A DNA stretch of 64,000 nucleotides. It comes from Shewanella morhuae. Its GTDB lineage: Bacteria; Pseudomonadota; Gammaproteobacteria; Enterobacterales; Shewanellaceae. Position 1 is the first letter of the stretch; each line of letters starts with the position of its first letter. The position numbers were made by a program, and so were the translations under genes. Of this stretch, positions 45,354-55,248 are shown piece after piece. The DNA lies in contig NZ_FTNN01000006.1 in assembly GCF_900156405.1 (NCBI RefSeq), positions 1-64,000 of the forward strand, in the 5' to 3' direction. The notes beneath the pieces were generated by a model. It did not search any database. It saw only the letters and a list, made by a program, of their open reading frames with translations, and was not told the origin of the DNA.

Positions 45354-47503
45354 AAAGCCTCCTTACGGCTAATCTGCTTTGGCCAACTGAAGCGAAAACA
45401 ACAACCCCGACCGTCTGATTGAAGTTGGATTTTACCGCCTATGCTTTCAACCGTTTTTTTAACGAGAGATAGGCCAAGACCACTACCTTCAACCTCATCC
45501 CTTGGTTTAAGCGTTTGAAACATTTGAAATATTTTTTCGTGATATGAGCTTGATATACCAGGGCCATCATCATTCACACTAAACCAATAATATTCGTCAA
45601 TCGATTCGCATGAGACCGTTATTACACCGGTTTCTTGGTCATGATGCTTAATCGCATTACTGATTAAATTTCGTAACACCAACTCTAATAATACTCTCAC
45701 GGTATGAAACTGTGGGAACTCACCTTTTAGCGCTAATTCGAATCCTTTTGGCGGTGCAACCAAAGCAAACATATCTTCAATTAGCTGCCGACTATTGACT
45801 TCAACCGTTTCATTGTCGACACGCCCAATGCGTGAAAACATCAACAGCCCGTCGAGTAACAATACCATTCGATGAATACGGCTTTGAATAAGCCTCAGAT
45901 ACTTATGGATATCCTCATTAGTATTATCGGCTAAATCTTCAGACAGCCACGAGGTGAGCTGCTCTATCCCCCTCAGTGGTGATTTCAAATCGTGGGAGGC
46001 TATATAAGCAAATCTATCTAGCTCTTGGTTAATACGCTCCAGTTCTTGCGTATGTTCAGCTCGCTGAATTTCAATACGTTTACGTTCAGACACATTATTA
46101 ATCGTCGCAAGAATAGAAATGCCCTGACTAAAATGGATTGGCGTTAGCCCCACTTCAATAGCAAGCCGGCTACCATCCTTACAGCAGCCAAATAAGTCAT
46201 CACGCATCGACATATTTTTAGCTATCGGTTGCGCTAGGTACTGGCTCATGTGCTGCTGATGGATATTTCTTAGCGCTTCGGGCAACAACATATTGATTGA
46301 GCGCCCGAGCAACTCGTCTCTAGCATAACCAAATAAACGTTCGGCGTGAGTATTGACTAACGTAATACACCCCGCTTTATCGATCATTAGCAGCGCGCTG
46401 GGGGAGGCTTCAATCACTAATCTAAAGCGTTTTTCGTTAGCAATTAACTCAGAGGTCAGTTGGGACTCTTTATACCGATTGCGTGCCATAACAAGCACTG
46501 AGTAAAACAACGCTAAAATAAAAGTACAACCGATGAACTGTAACCAGAGGCCTTGGGATTCTTCTGATTGTGAGATAAAACGCGATTGTGATGAGATATC
46601 TAAACGCCAAACTTGCCCACCCATGGTTTCATTATGTGAGTGATAAAACACATCCTGCTGTCGGGGTAATGCCTTACTGCTAGCAAACATTAAACTGTCA
46701 GCACTGGCCTGTGCGTTTTCATAAATGGCAAGTTTAAGGCCAGAGAAACGGTCGCCCATAATCCCTTGCATAAAATCATCCATCCTAAATGCTGCATAAA
46801 CGAGTCCGGTAGCAGATTGTTTACGCTCAATCTCTGTGGTCGCTAAACCTTGATAAAGGGCTAAATACATTAAAAATCCCGCTTGGGTATTATCTAACCC
46901 ATCTTGAACCAAGGTAACTTTACCCGAGACCATTGGTAGCCCTGTCGCAATTGCGTTATCTATCGCTTTACGCCTATTCGCCTCAGAGCACATGTCATAG
47001 CCTAGCGCCATTTGATTAAGCCAATCAAAAGGCTCTAGGTATAAAATCGTGCAATATTGATCACGCAGCCCTTCTGGATACACCTGGTAATTTTTATAGT
47101 CTTCGGTCTGAATGCGCTTAACCTGGTTTTTTAATGTGTCAGGCTTAAGCAATAAAGCATAACCAAACCCCTGAAACCCTGGGTAATAATCAGATAGCCT
47201 GGCATTAACAACATAGGTTTGCCATTCTGTACGAGTCACATCACTTGATGATAACAACAGGCCGACCCCACCGCGTAATACTTGCTCATAGTCTAACATT
47301 CGGCGACTTACCGCTTCAGTTAGCTCTTGAACATTATTCTCAAATCGCTCTTCTCCTCTATCCCTAAGATATTCTTCAAGCACGTACCAAGAAATTCCCA
47401 TAAAAAAGATCGCTGCCACTATCATCAGCCAGCTAGAACTTAATACGCTAAAGTAAATGTTGTTAGATTCATCAGGAGATTTAGAAAACGCATCCTTGTC
47501 CAT
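45350..47503 (-). CDS. CHASE-domain sensor histidine kinase
   Basis: 717 residues. Membrane helix (about 28-45), periplasmic CHASE domain (about 75-300, with SDVTRTEWQTYV and QGFGYALLL), and a second membrane helix (about 320-340). A PAS domain (about 360-470, RLVIEASPSALLMIDKAG), HisKA with ASHDLKSPLRGIEQL near residue 505 and HATPase with DDGPGIS and GSGLGLSLVKK follow. CHASE domains sense small extracellular ligands, not identified here. It is the first gene of a three-gene operon; its ATGA overlap with the receiver supports coupled translation. Confidence 0.9.
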   Translation of the reverse strand: MDKDAFSKSPDESNNIYFSVLSSSWLMIVAAIFFMGISWYVLEEYLRDRGEERFENNVQELTEAVSRRMLDYEQVLRGGVGLLLSSSDVTRTEWQTYVVNARLSDYYPGFQGFGYALLLKPDTLKNQVKRIQTEDYKNYQVYPEGLRDQYCTILYLEPFDWLNQMALGYDMCSEANRRKAIDNAIATGLPMVSGKVTLVQDGLDNTQAGFLMYLALYQGLATTEIERKQSATGLVYAAFRMDDFMQGIMGDRFSGLKLAIYENAQASADSLMFASSKALPRQQDVFYHSHNETMGGQVWRLDISSQSRFISQSEESQGLWLQFIGCTFILALFYSVLVMARNRYKESQLTSELIANEKRFRLVIEASPSALLMIDKAGCITLVNTHAERLFGYARDELLGRSINMLLPEALRNIHQQHMSQYLAQPIAKNMSMRDDLFGCCKDGSRLAIEVGLTPIHFSQGISILATINNVSERKRIEIQRAEHTQELERINQELDRFAYIASHDLKSPLRGIEQLTSWLSEDLADNTNEDIHKYLRLIQSRIHRMVLLLDGLLMFSRIGRVDNETVEVNSRQLIEDMFALVAPPKGFELALKGEFPQFHTVRVLLELVLRNLISNAIKHHDQETGVITVSCESIDEYYWFSVNDDGPGISSSYHEKIFQMFQTLKPRDEVEGSGLGLSLVKKTVESIGGKIQLQSDGRGCCFRFSWPKQISRKEAL

Positions 47504-47825
47504 TAAAGCCTATTCCTTAGCAATATATTGGCAGTCACACTATGCTCAGTGTTGTAGAGATCGTTGCTAAATTCAAGTTTATCCTACGATTTAAGCCAGA
47601 TTAGCCTAAATACAGCTACGTCACTAATGTGCCCTCAATCACAAAGTAAGCAATAACTAAATTAACCAAATACTCGGTAATTCTCTCGGACTTGCCCTAA
47701 AACGCAGTGAATTGACTCGTTCAGCCCACGGACAAAAAGTTTTACCCATAATCGTAAAATTTTTTGCTTTTCTGCCACACTCTTTTTAGTTAGAAAGTCG
47801 TTAGGAACAACTAGAGGAATTCGTT
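47504..47825. other. Intergenic region between the CHASE kinase and the PA3496-type gene
   Basis: 322 bp between divergent genes. It is AT-rich, with GAGGAATTCG close to the small gene as its ribosome-binding region. No further ORF, repeat or convincing regulator site is seen. Confidence 0.4.
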
Positions 47826-48002
47826 ATGGCTCATATTACTGAAGTCGTGCCCAACGATACTGAACTTGAGGCAATGACCAACCCCAAAAACAGTAAAGCT
47901 GCTGAAACAATGCAACATAGACGTGAGGTCAAAAGACGTTTAGAGGACTACCTCGAACGGGCAGAGTTAAAACGCGCATTAGGAGATGACGATTTTTTCT
48001 AG
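47826..48002 (+). CDS. Small PA3496-family protein
   Basis: 58 residues, below the usual length cut-off. It begins AHITEVVPND and ends in a basic-acidic helix, RREVKRRLEDYLERAELKRALGDDDFF; key residues are RRLEDYLERAEL and the terminal GDDDFF. This closing pattern fits the PA3496 family, annotated as putative envelope integrity proteins in Pseudomonas and relatives. GAGG lies nine bases upstream of the ATG. No signal peptide is visible. It is convergent with the PDC-sensor gene. Confidence 0.75.
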   Translation: MAHITEVVPNDTELEAMTNPKNSKAAETMQHRREVKRRLEDYLERAELKRALGDDDFF

Positions 48003-48150
48003 CCTTGCATTTTTGACTCGTGTCTCGATTGAGTGGACATCCACTACCATGCCCACTCACTTAATTTATCGTTTCTGAAATGCAAAATTATGGGTGATTG
48101 AATCGACTAAATCTGTATATCTAGTCCGATAAAACACTACACTTTTAACG

Positions 48151-49173
48151 TTACTGTGTTTTTTTACTCCTTTTATAGGCTTGAGTTTTAATCAACAGCC
48201 ATTCAGCCTTTGCGCCCAAATATACATATGCCCCTAACCCCACTAACAAACCGACTACCGCTAACATCATCCAGATTGCAGGCTCTATATATTGTTTTTC
48301 ACCCAGTGACGCCTTAAACATAGTCAATAAGGCCTCAATCGAAATGGCAATGAGGATGGTAGAAACAAACCGCGTAATGGTTCGCCTTGTTGAGCTGTGG
48401 CGAAAAATATCTTTATGCATTAGGACTTCTTCTTCAAGAATCGTTTTCCCGAGATCAAAAATCGCGAGAGCAAGCGTCATAAAAATAATGATCCCAAAAG
48501 GTTGCAGCGGATCTTGGCCAATAATATCAACCGTAAATAAGCCGTAGATATCCCGTAATGCGGTCCAAATCAATACTGTCACCAGCACAAACAGCCCTAC
48601 TACTATCACACCATAAACTACTTTAAACGCCGGAGTCACACGCCTTCTGGCACTATCTCCCATCATAAATTCAATCAAACGGGTCAAGTCCACATCTATC
48701 ACTAAAAAGCCCAGTTTTTGTTCCTGTTGATAAACCGCCAAGGAGGCAGAAAGGCATAAGTTACCGCTGGCATTAGATAAATAAGGCCGCGTGATGTTTA
48801 CGCCATCGGACTCATCACGATTGATAAAATAAGGCCTTTGGCTACGATCGCGATTACCACCTAACGGAATTAACTCAATTTGGCGATCTACCACGGCGAT
48901 ATTCTGGCTTATTTGCAACCCTTTACTATTAAGTAAATACATCAGCTCAACAAAGGGATAGCTCTTTGCTACCCCTTTCATCGTTTTAATATTCACCTGA
49001 GGTTGTTGAAATAACTCGGCATCGGCCATCCCCGTTAGAATCGATTCCATCAGTTCATGCACAGTGGCTTCATATTCGTGATACCGCTCGATCACGCTCA
49101 AATAACTCATCGCTGCCATTATTAACTCTAGTAAACCGATTCCAGAATAAAAACAAAGCAGTTTTAATGCCAT
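48151..49173 (-). CDS. Membrane protein with PDC/Cache sensor domain, no output domain
   Basis: 340 residues: an N-terminal membrane helix (about 3-24) and a periplasmic PDC-like sensor (about 30-185, with SQRPYFINRDESDGVNITRPYLS, the classic Cache motif area). At least three further membrane helices follow at about 190-210, 230-250 and 285-330. There is no kinase, GGDEF or methyl-accepting domain, so any signal must pass through its membrane part or a partner. No clear ribosome-binding site precedes ATG 49173. Confidence 0.78.
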   Translation of the reverse strand: MALKLLCFYSGIGLLELIMAAMSYLSVIERYHEYEATVHELMESILTGMADAELFQQPQVNIKTMKGVAKSYPFVELMYLLNSKGLQISQNIAVVDRQIELIPLGGNRDRSQRPYFINRDESDGVNITRPYLSNASGNLCLSASLAVYQQEQKLGFLVIDVDLTRLIEFMMGDSARRRVTPAFKVVYGVIVVGLFVLVTVLIWTALRDIYGLFTVDIIGQDPLQPFGIIIFMTLALAIFDLGKTILEEEVLMHKDIFRHSSTRRTITRFVSTILIAISIEALLTMFKASLGEKQYIEPAIWMMLAVVGLLVGLGAYVYLGAKAEWLLIKTQAYKRSKKTQ

Positions 49174-49397
49174 ATAAACAAAAGCATATAAAACAAAATG
49201 TTAATTCTTATAATTAACAATTGATAGCACTAACATAGTAATCGCTGCACCAAAATGATTCGCAAAAGCGATAAAATTTCACCCCACTAATCGAGATATT
49301 TCCTAATCATGCCAGTGAATCAATATGAATAAATAAGCTTTAACGCTATGATGGCCAAAATATCTCTTAGCTGAAACTACCTGCAGGATATACGGGA

Positions 49398-50753
49398 ATG
49401 TCTGAGTCGTTAGCCCAATATCAACAAGATTTACGCCGTTTTTCTGATGAATTAATTCGTATCCAAACCCCCATAAAAATCTTAGATGCCATTAAATGGC
49501 CAAGGGAAATGGAGGAACGTTTTCTCTCTAATAAAGGCACGGTATTACCGGCTATCACGCAAGACTTCTATCAAAAAATTGTCTTACCTTTTGACCCAGT
49601 AACAACGCAAGCAGAACTGCTATCTTTAAAACAAGATATCCATAGACGCATGGGTAAACGCGATAAGCTCGGTAAAATATTAGTCGCAAACGTCGACCAA
49701 TATAGTCTTGTAGTGGATATGTTAGGTAATAGAGGTACGCCAATGTTTGGTAAGCTTAGCCAAGAATTGTATGGCAGTGCGAGCCACAGATTACACGGCG
49801 ATCGCCACACACTGCGCCAGCTAGGTGATAAGCTCAGTTATATTTTCTCGCTGCCAGCGGCGAGACATATGAATAAACACCACCCTAAAATCATCAGTGC
49901 ACCAGAAGCCGTTAACGTGCTCAGCCAACGCTTAGAGAAATACTTCCATAGCGATGATATGTGCGTGCGCCTCAGTGACGGTATTGTTTCTGATGCCGCC
50001 GTCGGTGGCGATACGGTTAAGCTCAATAGCAGAGCCATGTTCAGCGAGTCGGATCTGAATGTATATGAGGTTCATGAAGGCTGGGTACATGTTGGTACAA
50101 CGCTCAATGGCCGAGCCCAGCCCCATGCCACTTGGTTAAGCGTGGGCTCTCCCCGCGTTGCAGCGACTCAAGAAGGTCTCGCTGTTTTGCTTGAGATGCT
50201 GACGCTCAGCTCAAATCCTGGTCGAGCTCGCCGAATTAGTGACCGAGTTGCGGCTGTCGATATGGCAGAAAATGGCGCGGACTTTATTGAAGTTTTTAAT
50301 TATTTCAGAGAATTAAACTTAAGCGCAACGGATAGTTACCGTGTTACGCAAAGGGTCTTTCGCGGTGGTATGGTAGAAGGTGGCAGCTTTTTCACTAAAG
50401 ATATTTCCTATGTACGTGGCTATGTGGAAAACATTAACTTTATCCGCAGCGCTATCACCTCAGGTCTTCCTGAGCTCATCCCTATGTTATTCCTAGGTAA
50501 ATTAGCTATCGAAGATATTCCAGTGCTATACCAAGCCTGCCAAGAAGGGATTTTAACGACACCTAAATATCTACCGCCTATGTTTGATAACTTTAGCGGC
50601 CTTTATGCTTGGTTTGGTTTCGCCTCAGGATTATCCGGAATCGATTTGAAAGGCGTGCAACGTCACTTCACACGCTTATTTAAAGACCTACCTAATGTCG
50701 CTCCAGCCTTTGAATTACACGATGACACTGAGTTCGACAACAACTCGGATTAA
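49398..50753 (+). CDS. QEGLA-motif flavohemoglobin expression-modulating-type protein (DUF1704)
   Basis: 451 residues, soluble, with the family signature VAATQEGLAVLLEML near residue 260 preceded by VHEGWVHVGTTLNG near 225. These His and Glu residues suggest a metallohydrolase-like active site. The C-terminal half continues TDSYRVTQRVFRGG. The name comes from a family linked to control of flavohemoglobin expression; the mechanism is unknown. It is a single gene with its own terminator. Confidence 0.85.
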   Translation: MSESLAQYQQDLRRFSDELIRIQTPIKILDAIKWPREMEERFLSNKGTVLPAITQDFYQKIVLPFDPVTTQAELLSLKQDIHRRMGKRDKLGKILVANVDQYSLVVDMLGNRGTPMFGKLSQELYGSASHRLHGDRHTLRQLGDKLSYIFSLPAARHMNKHHPKIISAPEAVNVLSQRLEKYFHSDDMCVRLSDGIVSDAAVGGDTVKLNSRAMFSESDLNVYEVHEGWVHVGTTLNGRAQPHATWLSVGSPRVAATQEGLAVLLEMLTLSSNPGRARRISDRVAAVDMAENGADFIEVFNYFRELNLSATDSYRVTQRVFRGGMVEGGSFFTKDISYVRGYVENINFIRSAITSGLPELIPMLFLGKLAIEDIPVLYQACQEGILTTPKYLPPMFDNFSGLYAWFGFASGLSGIDLKGVQRHFTRLFKDLPNVAPAFELHDDTEFDNNSD

Positions 50754-50777
50754 TACAGAAATATTATTGATATAAAT

Positions 50778-50807
50778 AAAAAAGCTCACAATTATGTGAG
50801 CTTTTTT
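50778..50807 (+). terminator. Rho-independent terminator of the QEGLA gene
   Basis: AAAAAAGCTCACA (50778-50790) and TGTGAGCTTTTTT (50795-50807), perfect 13-bp stem with a T-run, 25 bp after the stop. Confidence 0.92.
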
Positions 50808-50820
50808 ATAAAGATAATCG

Positions 50821-51182
50821 CTAATCTTCGATAGAAAACCCTTCACCATTGCATTCAAAATATAACTCCACTGGCAGGATAATTCGCTTTGCCGCATGCG
50901 TAGAAAATAAGGGCATTTCCACCCAATTTTTGAACTTGTACTTTTAAATCCTTTTTAAGATCGTTCAAACTAACCTGTTCAGCAGGATAAATTTGAGTAC
51001 TGCAAAATGTAGCGGATACTTCACCTAAGCCCATAAACTTGTGCCTAGATATTTCCGCCTGAGAATAAACCTCAACAGTACTGGCAACTGCATTATTAAA
51101 GCTACAGCACCGCAATGTCACGCCTTACACGCTGTCAGTCGTGAGCAAAAGCAATAACACTCAGACTTTTATAAAACTCCAT
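50821..51182 (-). pseudogene. Broken RcsF-like lipoprotein gene
   Basis: The open frame 50855-51121 (88 residues from a GTG) contains VEVYSQAEISRHKFMGLGEVSATFC and FYACGK, resembling the mature part of RcsF-type envelope-stress lipoproteins. It lacks a signal peptide. On the same strand, in another frame, an ATG at 51182 after GGTGG encodes EFYKSLSVIAFA, a lipoprotein-signal-like start, and ends at TGA 51137. The main frame before 51121 has a TAA (51125-51127). Near the other end, the frame shifted by one base after 50869 continues ELYFECNG to a TAG at 50821, restoring a final Cys. At least two frameshifts therefore disable it, unless there are sequencing errors. Confidence 0.6.
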
Positions 51183-51214
51183 TTTATTCGCCACCAATCC
51201 TTAGAATAAAGAAT

Positions 51215-52591
51215 CTACAAACTTGATTTAGCGGCTTCATCAGCGCGTTTTTTAATGAAGTATTCCCGCGTTAAACCAAAGACTACAGGGCTTAACAGTG
51301 CCAAGGCGATTAAGTTAGGGATAGCCATCATAGCGTTTAAGGTATCAGCCAGTAACCACACAAAATCTAGTGAACTAACGGCGCCTAAGGGTACAGCTAT
51401 GGTCCACAGTAACCTAAAGGGCTTTACCGCTTTGATACCAAAGAGATATTGCACGCATTTCTCGCTGTAAAAACTCCAACCAATAATGGTGGTAAAGGCA
51501 AAAATAGACAAAGCAATAGCAACAATATAATTGCCCATAGGCAAAGCATGGGCGAAGGCGTATGAGGTTAACGCCGCGCCGTTTTCTCCTGAAGTCCAAG
51601 AGCCTGAAACCACAATCGCAAGCCCAGTAATAGAACAAACGACAATGGTATCGATAAACGTACCGAGCATAGCCACTAGCCCCTGCGCTACCGGGTTATT
51701 GGTTTGTGCGGCTGCATGGGCTATCGGCGCACTACCCAAACCAGCTTCATTAGAAAACACCCCTCGAGCCACACCAAAACGAATCGCCGCCCATACTGCT
51801 GCACCCGCAAAACCACCTTGGGCAGCAACGGGATTAAAAGCACTGTGAATAATTAAGGAAAATGCAGCAGGCACATCTTGAATATGCACTATCAACACAC
51901 CTAAGCCGGCAGTAATGTAAAAAATCGTCATAAATGGCACTAACTTACCGGCGACCTCGGCAATACGCTTAATACCCCCCATCAACACTGCGCCCACTAG
52001 TAGCATCATCAACGCACCAGATACCCAAGCCGGTACGCCAAAATTACTGCTTAATGCCGCTGCAACTGAATTGGCCTGTACAGTATTACCAATACCAAAT
52101 CCGGCAAGTGATCCAAAAATCGCAAACAAGGTACCCAACCACGCCCATTTTTTCCCGAGACCATTTTTAATGTAATACATAGGGCCACCGACATGGTTAC
52201 CGTGAGCGTCGACTTCACGATACTTAACCGCCAGTACAGCCTCCGAATACTTAGTCGCCATGCCCACCAACGCAGTGCACCACATCCAAAATAAAGCGCC
52301 AGGACCGCCGACAAATATTGCAGTGGCTACTCCGGCAATATTACCCGTGCCAATAGTGGCAGAAAGCGATGTCATCAACGCATTAAACGGGCTCACATCC
52401 CCTTTTACGGTTTTATCTTTATCGGGAATGCGGCCAGACCAGAGTAACTTAAAACCTGTGCCTAATTTCAGAATAGGCATTAATCTCAGCCCAAGGGAAA
52501 GGAATAAACCCACGCCTAAGATCATCACCAACATAGGTGTACCCCAGACAAAGCCATTAACTAGGCTAACAAATTCCGTAATTGCTTCCAT
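51215..52591 (-). CDS. Alanine/glycine:cation symporter family protein
   Basis: 458 residues, about eleven membrane helices, of the AGCS (sodium/alanine) family. Signature regions: GTGNIAGVATAI near residue 85, GGPMYYI near 130, GIGNTVQANS near 165, and GVFSNEAGLGSAPIAHAAA near 265. It would import alanine or glycine with sodium. No ribosome-binding site stronger than GAGG was noted upstream of its ATG. It lies after the broken RcsF-like gene, on the same strand. Confidence 0.92.
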   Translation of the reverse strand: MEAITEFVSLVNGFVWGTPMLVMILGVGLFLSLGLRLMPILKLGTGFKLLWSGRIPDKDKTVKGDVSPFNALMTSLSATIGTGNIAGVATAIFVGGPGALFWMWCTALVGMATKYSEAVLAVKYREVDAHGNHVGGPMYYIKNGLGKKWAWLGTLFAIFGSLAGFGIGNTVQANSVAAALSSNFGVPAWVSGALMMLLVGAVLMGGIKRIAEVAGKLVPFMTIFYITAGLGVLIVHIQDVPAAFSLIIHSAFNPVAAQGGFAGAAVWAAIRFGVARGVFSNEAGLGSAPIAHAAAQTNNPVAQGLVAMLGTFIDTIVVCSITGLAIVVSGSWTSGENGAALTSYAFAHALPMGNYIVAIALSIFAFTTIIGWSFYSEKCVQYLFGIKAVKPFRLLWTIAVPLGAVSSLDFVWLLADTLNAMMAIPNLIALALLSPVVFGLTREYFIKKRADEAAKSSL

Positions 52592-52805
52592 TCAAACCTC
52601 GTGATGACTTGTTATTGTTATTATTTATCTGGCTATACCGCATTAGATACGCAGTCTAATACCATTTATTAAAATATAATCTAACAGCCCAGGCTCAAAT
52701 TACAACGAATTATTAACAATTAAAATTATAAATATTGAGATGATTTATGTCCTAAGAATTTTAAAGCGGTGTTGTGATTACGTGGTGATACATTGATTTA
52801 CAACA

Positions 52806-52840
52806 TAAATAAAAATGCCCTACCGTCTCCGATAAGGCAT
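52806..52840 (-). terminator. Terminator of the beta-CASP hydrolase gene
   Basis: On the minus strand ATGCCTTATCGG...TAGGGCAT forms a stem (arms about 52834-52840 and 52815-52821) and is followed by TTTTTATTT. It is 21 bp after the stop. Confidence 0.75.
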
Positions 52841-52860
52841 AGTCGATAAGGCGGATAAAC

Positions 52861-54303
52861 TTAGGCGGGTTTCCACGCTAACTTTGGTAGCGCAGTTAAA
52901 TCCAATTTATCGCCATGAGTGGCAATCGCAGTCGCTTGCGGTTTTGTCTTAGGTTCTTGATTAATGACCTCGACTAATCCGCGCTGTGCTTCAGGCTCTC
53001 CGTGGATTAAAATTAGTGGTGGTTGGCCTTCAAAATGTCGATACCAGCGTAATAATTCCGCTTGATCCGCATGGGCAGATAATCCACCTACTGTATGCAA
53101 CTTAGCGGCTACTTTAATACTGTTGCCGTGGATGGTTAGCTCCTTCGCACCGTCGACTAAAGTCCGCCCCGGTGTTCCAATGGCTTGATAACCACAGATA
53201 ATTACATCGCATTCTGGTCGCCATAGATTGTGCTCTAAGTGGCTACGAATACGCCCACCGTTACACATACCGCTACCTGCGATAATAATTAATCCTTTAT
53301 GTACGTCATTTAATGCCATCGACTCTTCGGTCGTCTGGATAAACTCGACATTCGACAGCAAAGGGTGCTGTCCAGGATGCTGACGAGTAAAGCGTTTAAA
53401 ATCTTCATCCATTAGTGGATAATTATTAACATAAACCCGAGTTGCCTCAATGGCCATAGGGCTATCTAAGCAAATTTTCCAACGGCCAAGATCCCATTCT
53501 TTTGCATATAAATGAAAAAGATATAATAGCTCCTGCGCTCGTCCAACGGAAAAAGCCGGTAACAAAATATTGCCTTGGCTTTCGTTAACTGTCTTAGCAA
53601 AAATCGCTTTTAGCTCAGCTAGGGTCTCAGTCCAACTGCGATGAAAACGGTTGCCATAGGTGCTTTCCATTAAGACTAAATCCGCCGTATCGACTAAGGT
53701 CGGATTACGTAAAATCGGCATACCTGCGCGGCCAAGATCGCCACTGAAAACTACTTTCTTCTGTGACTTACCCTCGCCTAACCACAGCTCAACTAAAGCA
53801 GAACCTAAAATATGCCCCGCATCTGAGAGACAAATATCAACATGCGGGATAACCCGAGTCACTTCGCCATATTCCAATGGTACAAATTGTTTTATGGCTT
53901 GTTCGGCATCTTCAACGGTGAACAAAGGCGCTAAAGGGTCAAGATCATGCTTAGCACGCTTTTTATTGACCCTTTCAGTATCACGGGTCTGTAGCATGGC
54001 CGCATCTTTGAGCATGATGGCGCACAGTTCAGCGGTAGCTTTATGGGTGTAGATGGGACCATCAAAACCCGATTTAACTAAAAGAGGTAAACGCCCAGAA
54101 TGATCGATATGGGCGTGGCTCAGCACCACGGCAGATATAGACTCAGGATTAAAAGCGAAGGGGTCATGGTTACGCAGTTCGTCCGCTTTACCGCCTTGAA
54201 TCAAACCACAATCAAGCAATAAGTGCTCATGGTCGACCGAAAGTAAATGGCACGAGCCCGTTACTTCCTCTGTCGCCCCTAAAAACTGCAATGTCATCCG
54301 CAT
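52861..54303 (-). CDS. MBL-fold beta-CASP RNA metallohydrolase
   Basis: 480 residues. The metallo-beta-lactamase motif is HAHIDHSGRLPLL near residue 60, with further zinc-ligand regions DAGHILGSA near 160 and FSGDLGR near 185. The beta-CASP motifs are GSGMCNGGRIRSHLEHNLW near 350 and VGGLSAHADQAELL near 410. This is the exonuclease/endonuclease fold of CPSF73-like proteins (the YshA/TTHA0252 group), probably acting on RNA. The RNA target is unknown. It is a single gene with a good terminator. Confidence 0.87.
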   Translation of the reverse strand: MRMTLQFLGATEEVTGSCHLLSVDHEHLLLDCGLIQGGKADELRNHDPFAFNPESISAVVLSHAHIDHSGRLPLLVKSGFDGPIYTHKATAELCAIMLKDAAMLQTRDTERVNKKRAKHDLDPLAPLFTVEDAEQAIKQFVPLEYGEVTRVIPHVDICLSDAGHILGSALVELWLGEGKSQKKVVFSGDLGRAGMPILRNPTLVDTADLVLMESTYGNRFHRSWTETLAELKAIFAKTVNESQGNILLPAFSVGRAQELLYLFHLYAKEWDLGRWKICLDSPMAIEATRVYVNNYPLMDEDFKRFTRQHPGQHPLLSNVEFIQTTEESMALNDVHKGLIIIAGSGMCNGGRIRSHLEHNLWRPECDVIICGYQAIGTPGRTLVDGAKELTIHGNSIKVAAKLHTVGGLSAHADQAELLRWYRHFEGQPPLILIHGEPEAQRGLVEVINQEPKTKPQATAIATHGDKLDLTALPKLAWKPA

Positions 54304-54420
54304 AGTGTCACTCCGACTTGTTTGCCTCGTATAAAGATAGACTATGCCCTTATTCCTAAAACAAAAAGGATTAATTGGCCGCGTACAAACAATGTCAACT
54401 TTAGCCGTAATGCTTAAGCA

Positions 54421-55248
54421 TCAATAACCTAGCAAAGGGTATAACTGACCTTGGCGCACTATTTTATCGGCATGTTCAATCGTGCCATCGCTTTGCCATT
54501 GCTTAAGTAAAAATTGCACTGGGGACTTAACCTCAGCGGCAGTCATTCCCGCGAGAATACTTGGGTTATAGAGTAGTTTTAGTAGAATAAAATCAAGCCC
54601 AGTGAGTAAATCTTGCGGGGTTTTATCATTAAAGATAGAGGGAAACACTTTTTCGGAATCATTAGGCAATCCGAGCACTTGGGTTATTTCTTCAACCACG
54701 CAAGCCACTAACTTACCGTGCATTTGCGCCTGATCCACAGGAATAATGACCCATGCACGTTCAATTTCACTCTTTGAGTTGAGGGCGAACTTGCCCATAC
54801 AAACAGAACCATGAACATTTTGCGCTGACTTGACGCCCATCAAACGCGTCACCTCGCTTGCCCACAAGGATTGGCGGGTAAATACTAAATGGAGGTTCGC
54901 ATCAGCGAGCGTATCCACCAGTTGCATATCATGGCCCGTAATCTCAGCTAAATGCGTTAGCTGCATCTGCACCAATTGTGTGTGCAGTGCCCTATCACCC
55001 ACTTGATGTTCGATAAACACTCGCACAGGTATGCGCCATTTACGTATCCGATGCCTAGCTTTGTCATACTCATTTTTAAGCGCCACTTCATTGAATGCTT
55101 GGCTGATATAGATTGAGCTTTGCCAAGCCGCGGGCTTAGCAGCATGACTCAAAACTGGAGTTGTTTGTGCAGCAAACACAGAGAATGTTGAGCAATATAG
55201 GCTTAAGCACAAGCTTAGATATAGGCCTAAATTTAACGACGTCCGCAC
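54421..55248 (-). CDS. DUF2927 family exported protein
   Basis: 275 residues from GTG 55248 (GAGG six bases upstream; the frame opens at 55284). A signal peptide (LGLYLSLCLSLYCSTFSVFA) is followed by a DUF2927 domain: VRVFIEHQVG, LHLVFTRQ, SVCMGKFAL, ACVVEEITQVLGLPNDS and GLDFILLKLLYNP. The VVEEITQ motif resembles a degenerate zinc-peptidase HExxH site, with Glu-Glu and no His. Function unknown; periplasmic or secreted by prediction. Confidence 0.8.
   Translation of the reverse strand: MRTSLNLGLYLSLCLSLYCSTFSVFAAQTTPVLSHAAKPAAWQSSIYISQAFNEVALKNEYDKARHRIRKWRIPVRVFIEHQVGDRALHTQLVQMQLTHLAEITGHDMQLVDTLADANLHLVFTRQSLWASEVTRLMGVKSAQNVHGSVCMGKFALNSKSEIERAWVIIPVDQAQMHGKLVACVVEEITQVLGLPNDSEKVFPSIFNDKTPQDLLTGLDFILLKLLYNPSILAGMTAAEVKSPVQFLLKQWQSDGTIEHADKIVRQGQLYPLLGY

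Noticed and set aside
53660..54052. 130-codon plus-strand frame inside the beta-CASP gene
   Set aside because: Antisense shadow of a well-supported protein, with no start context.
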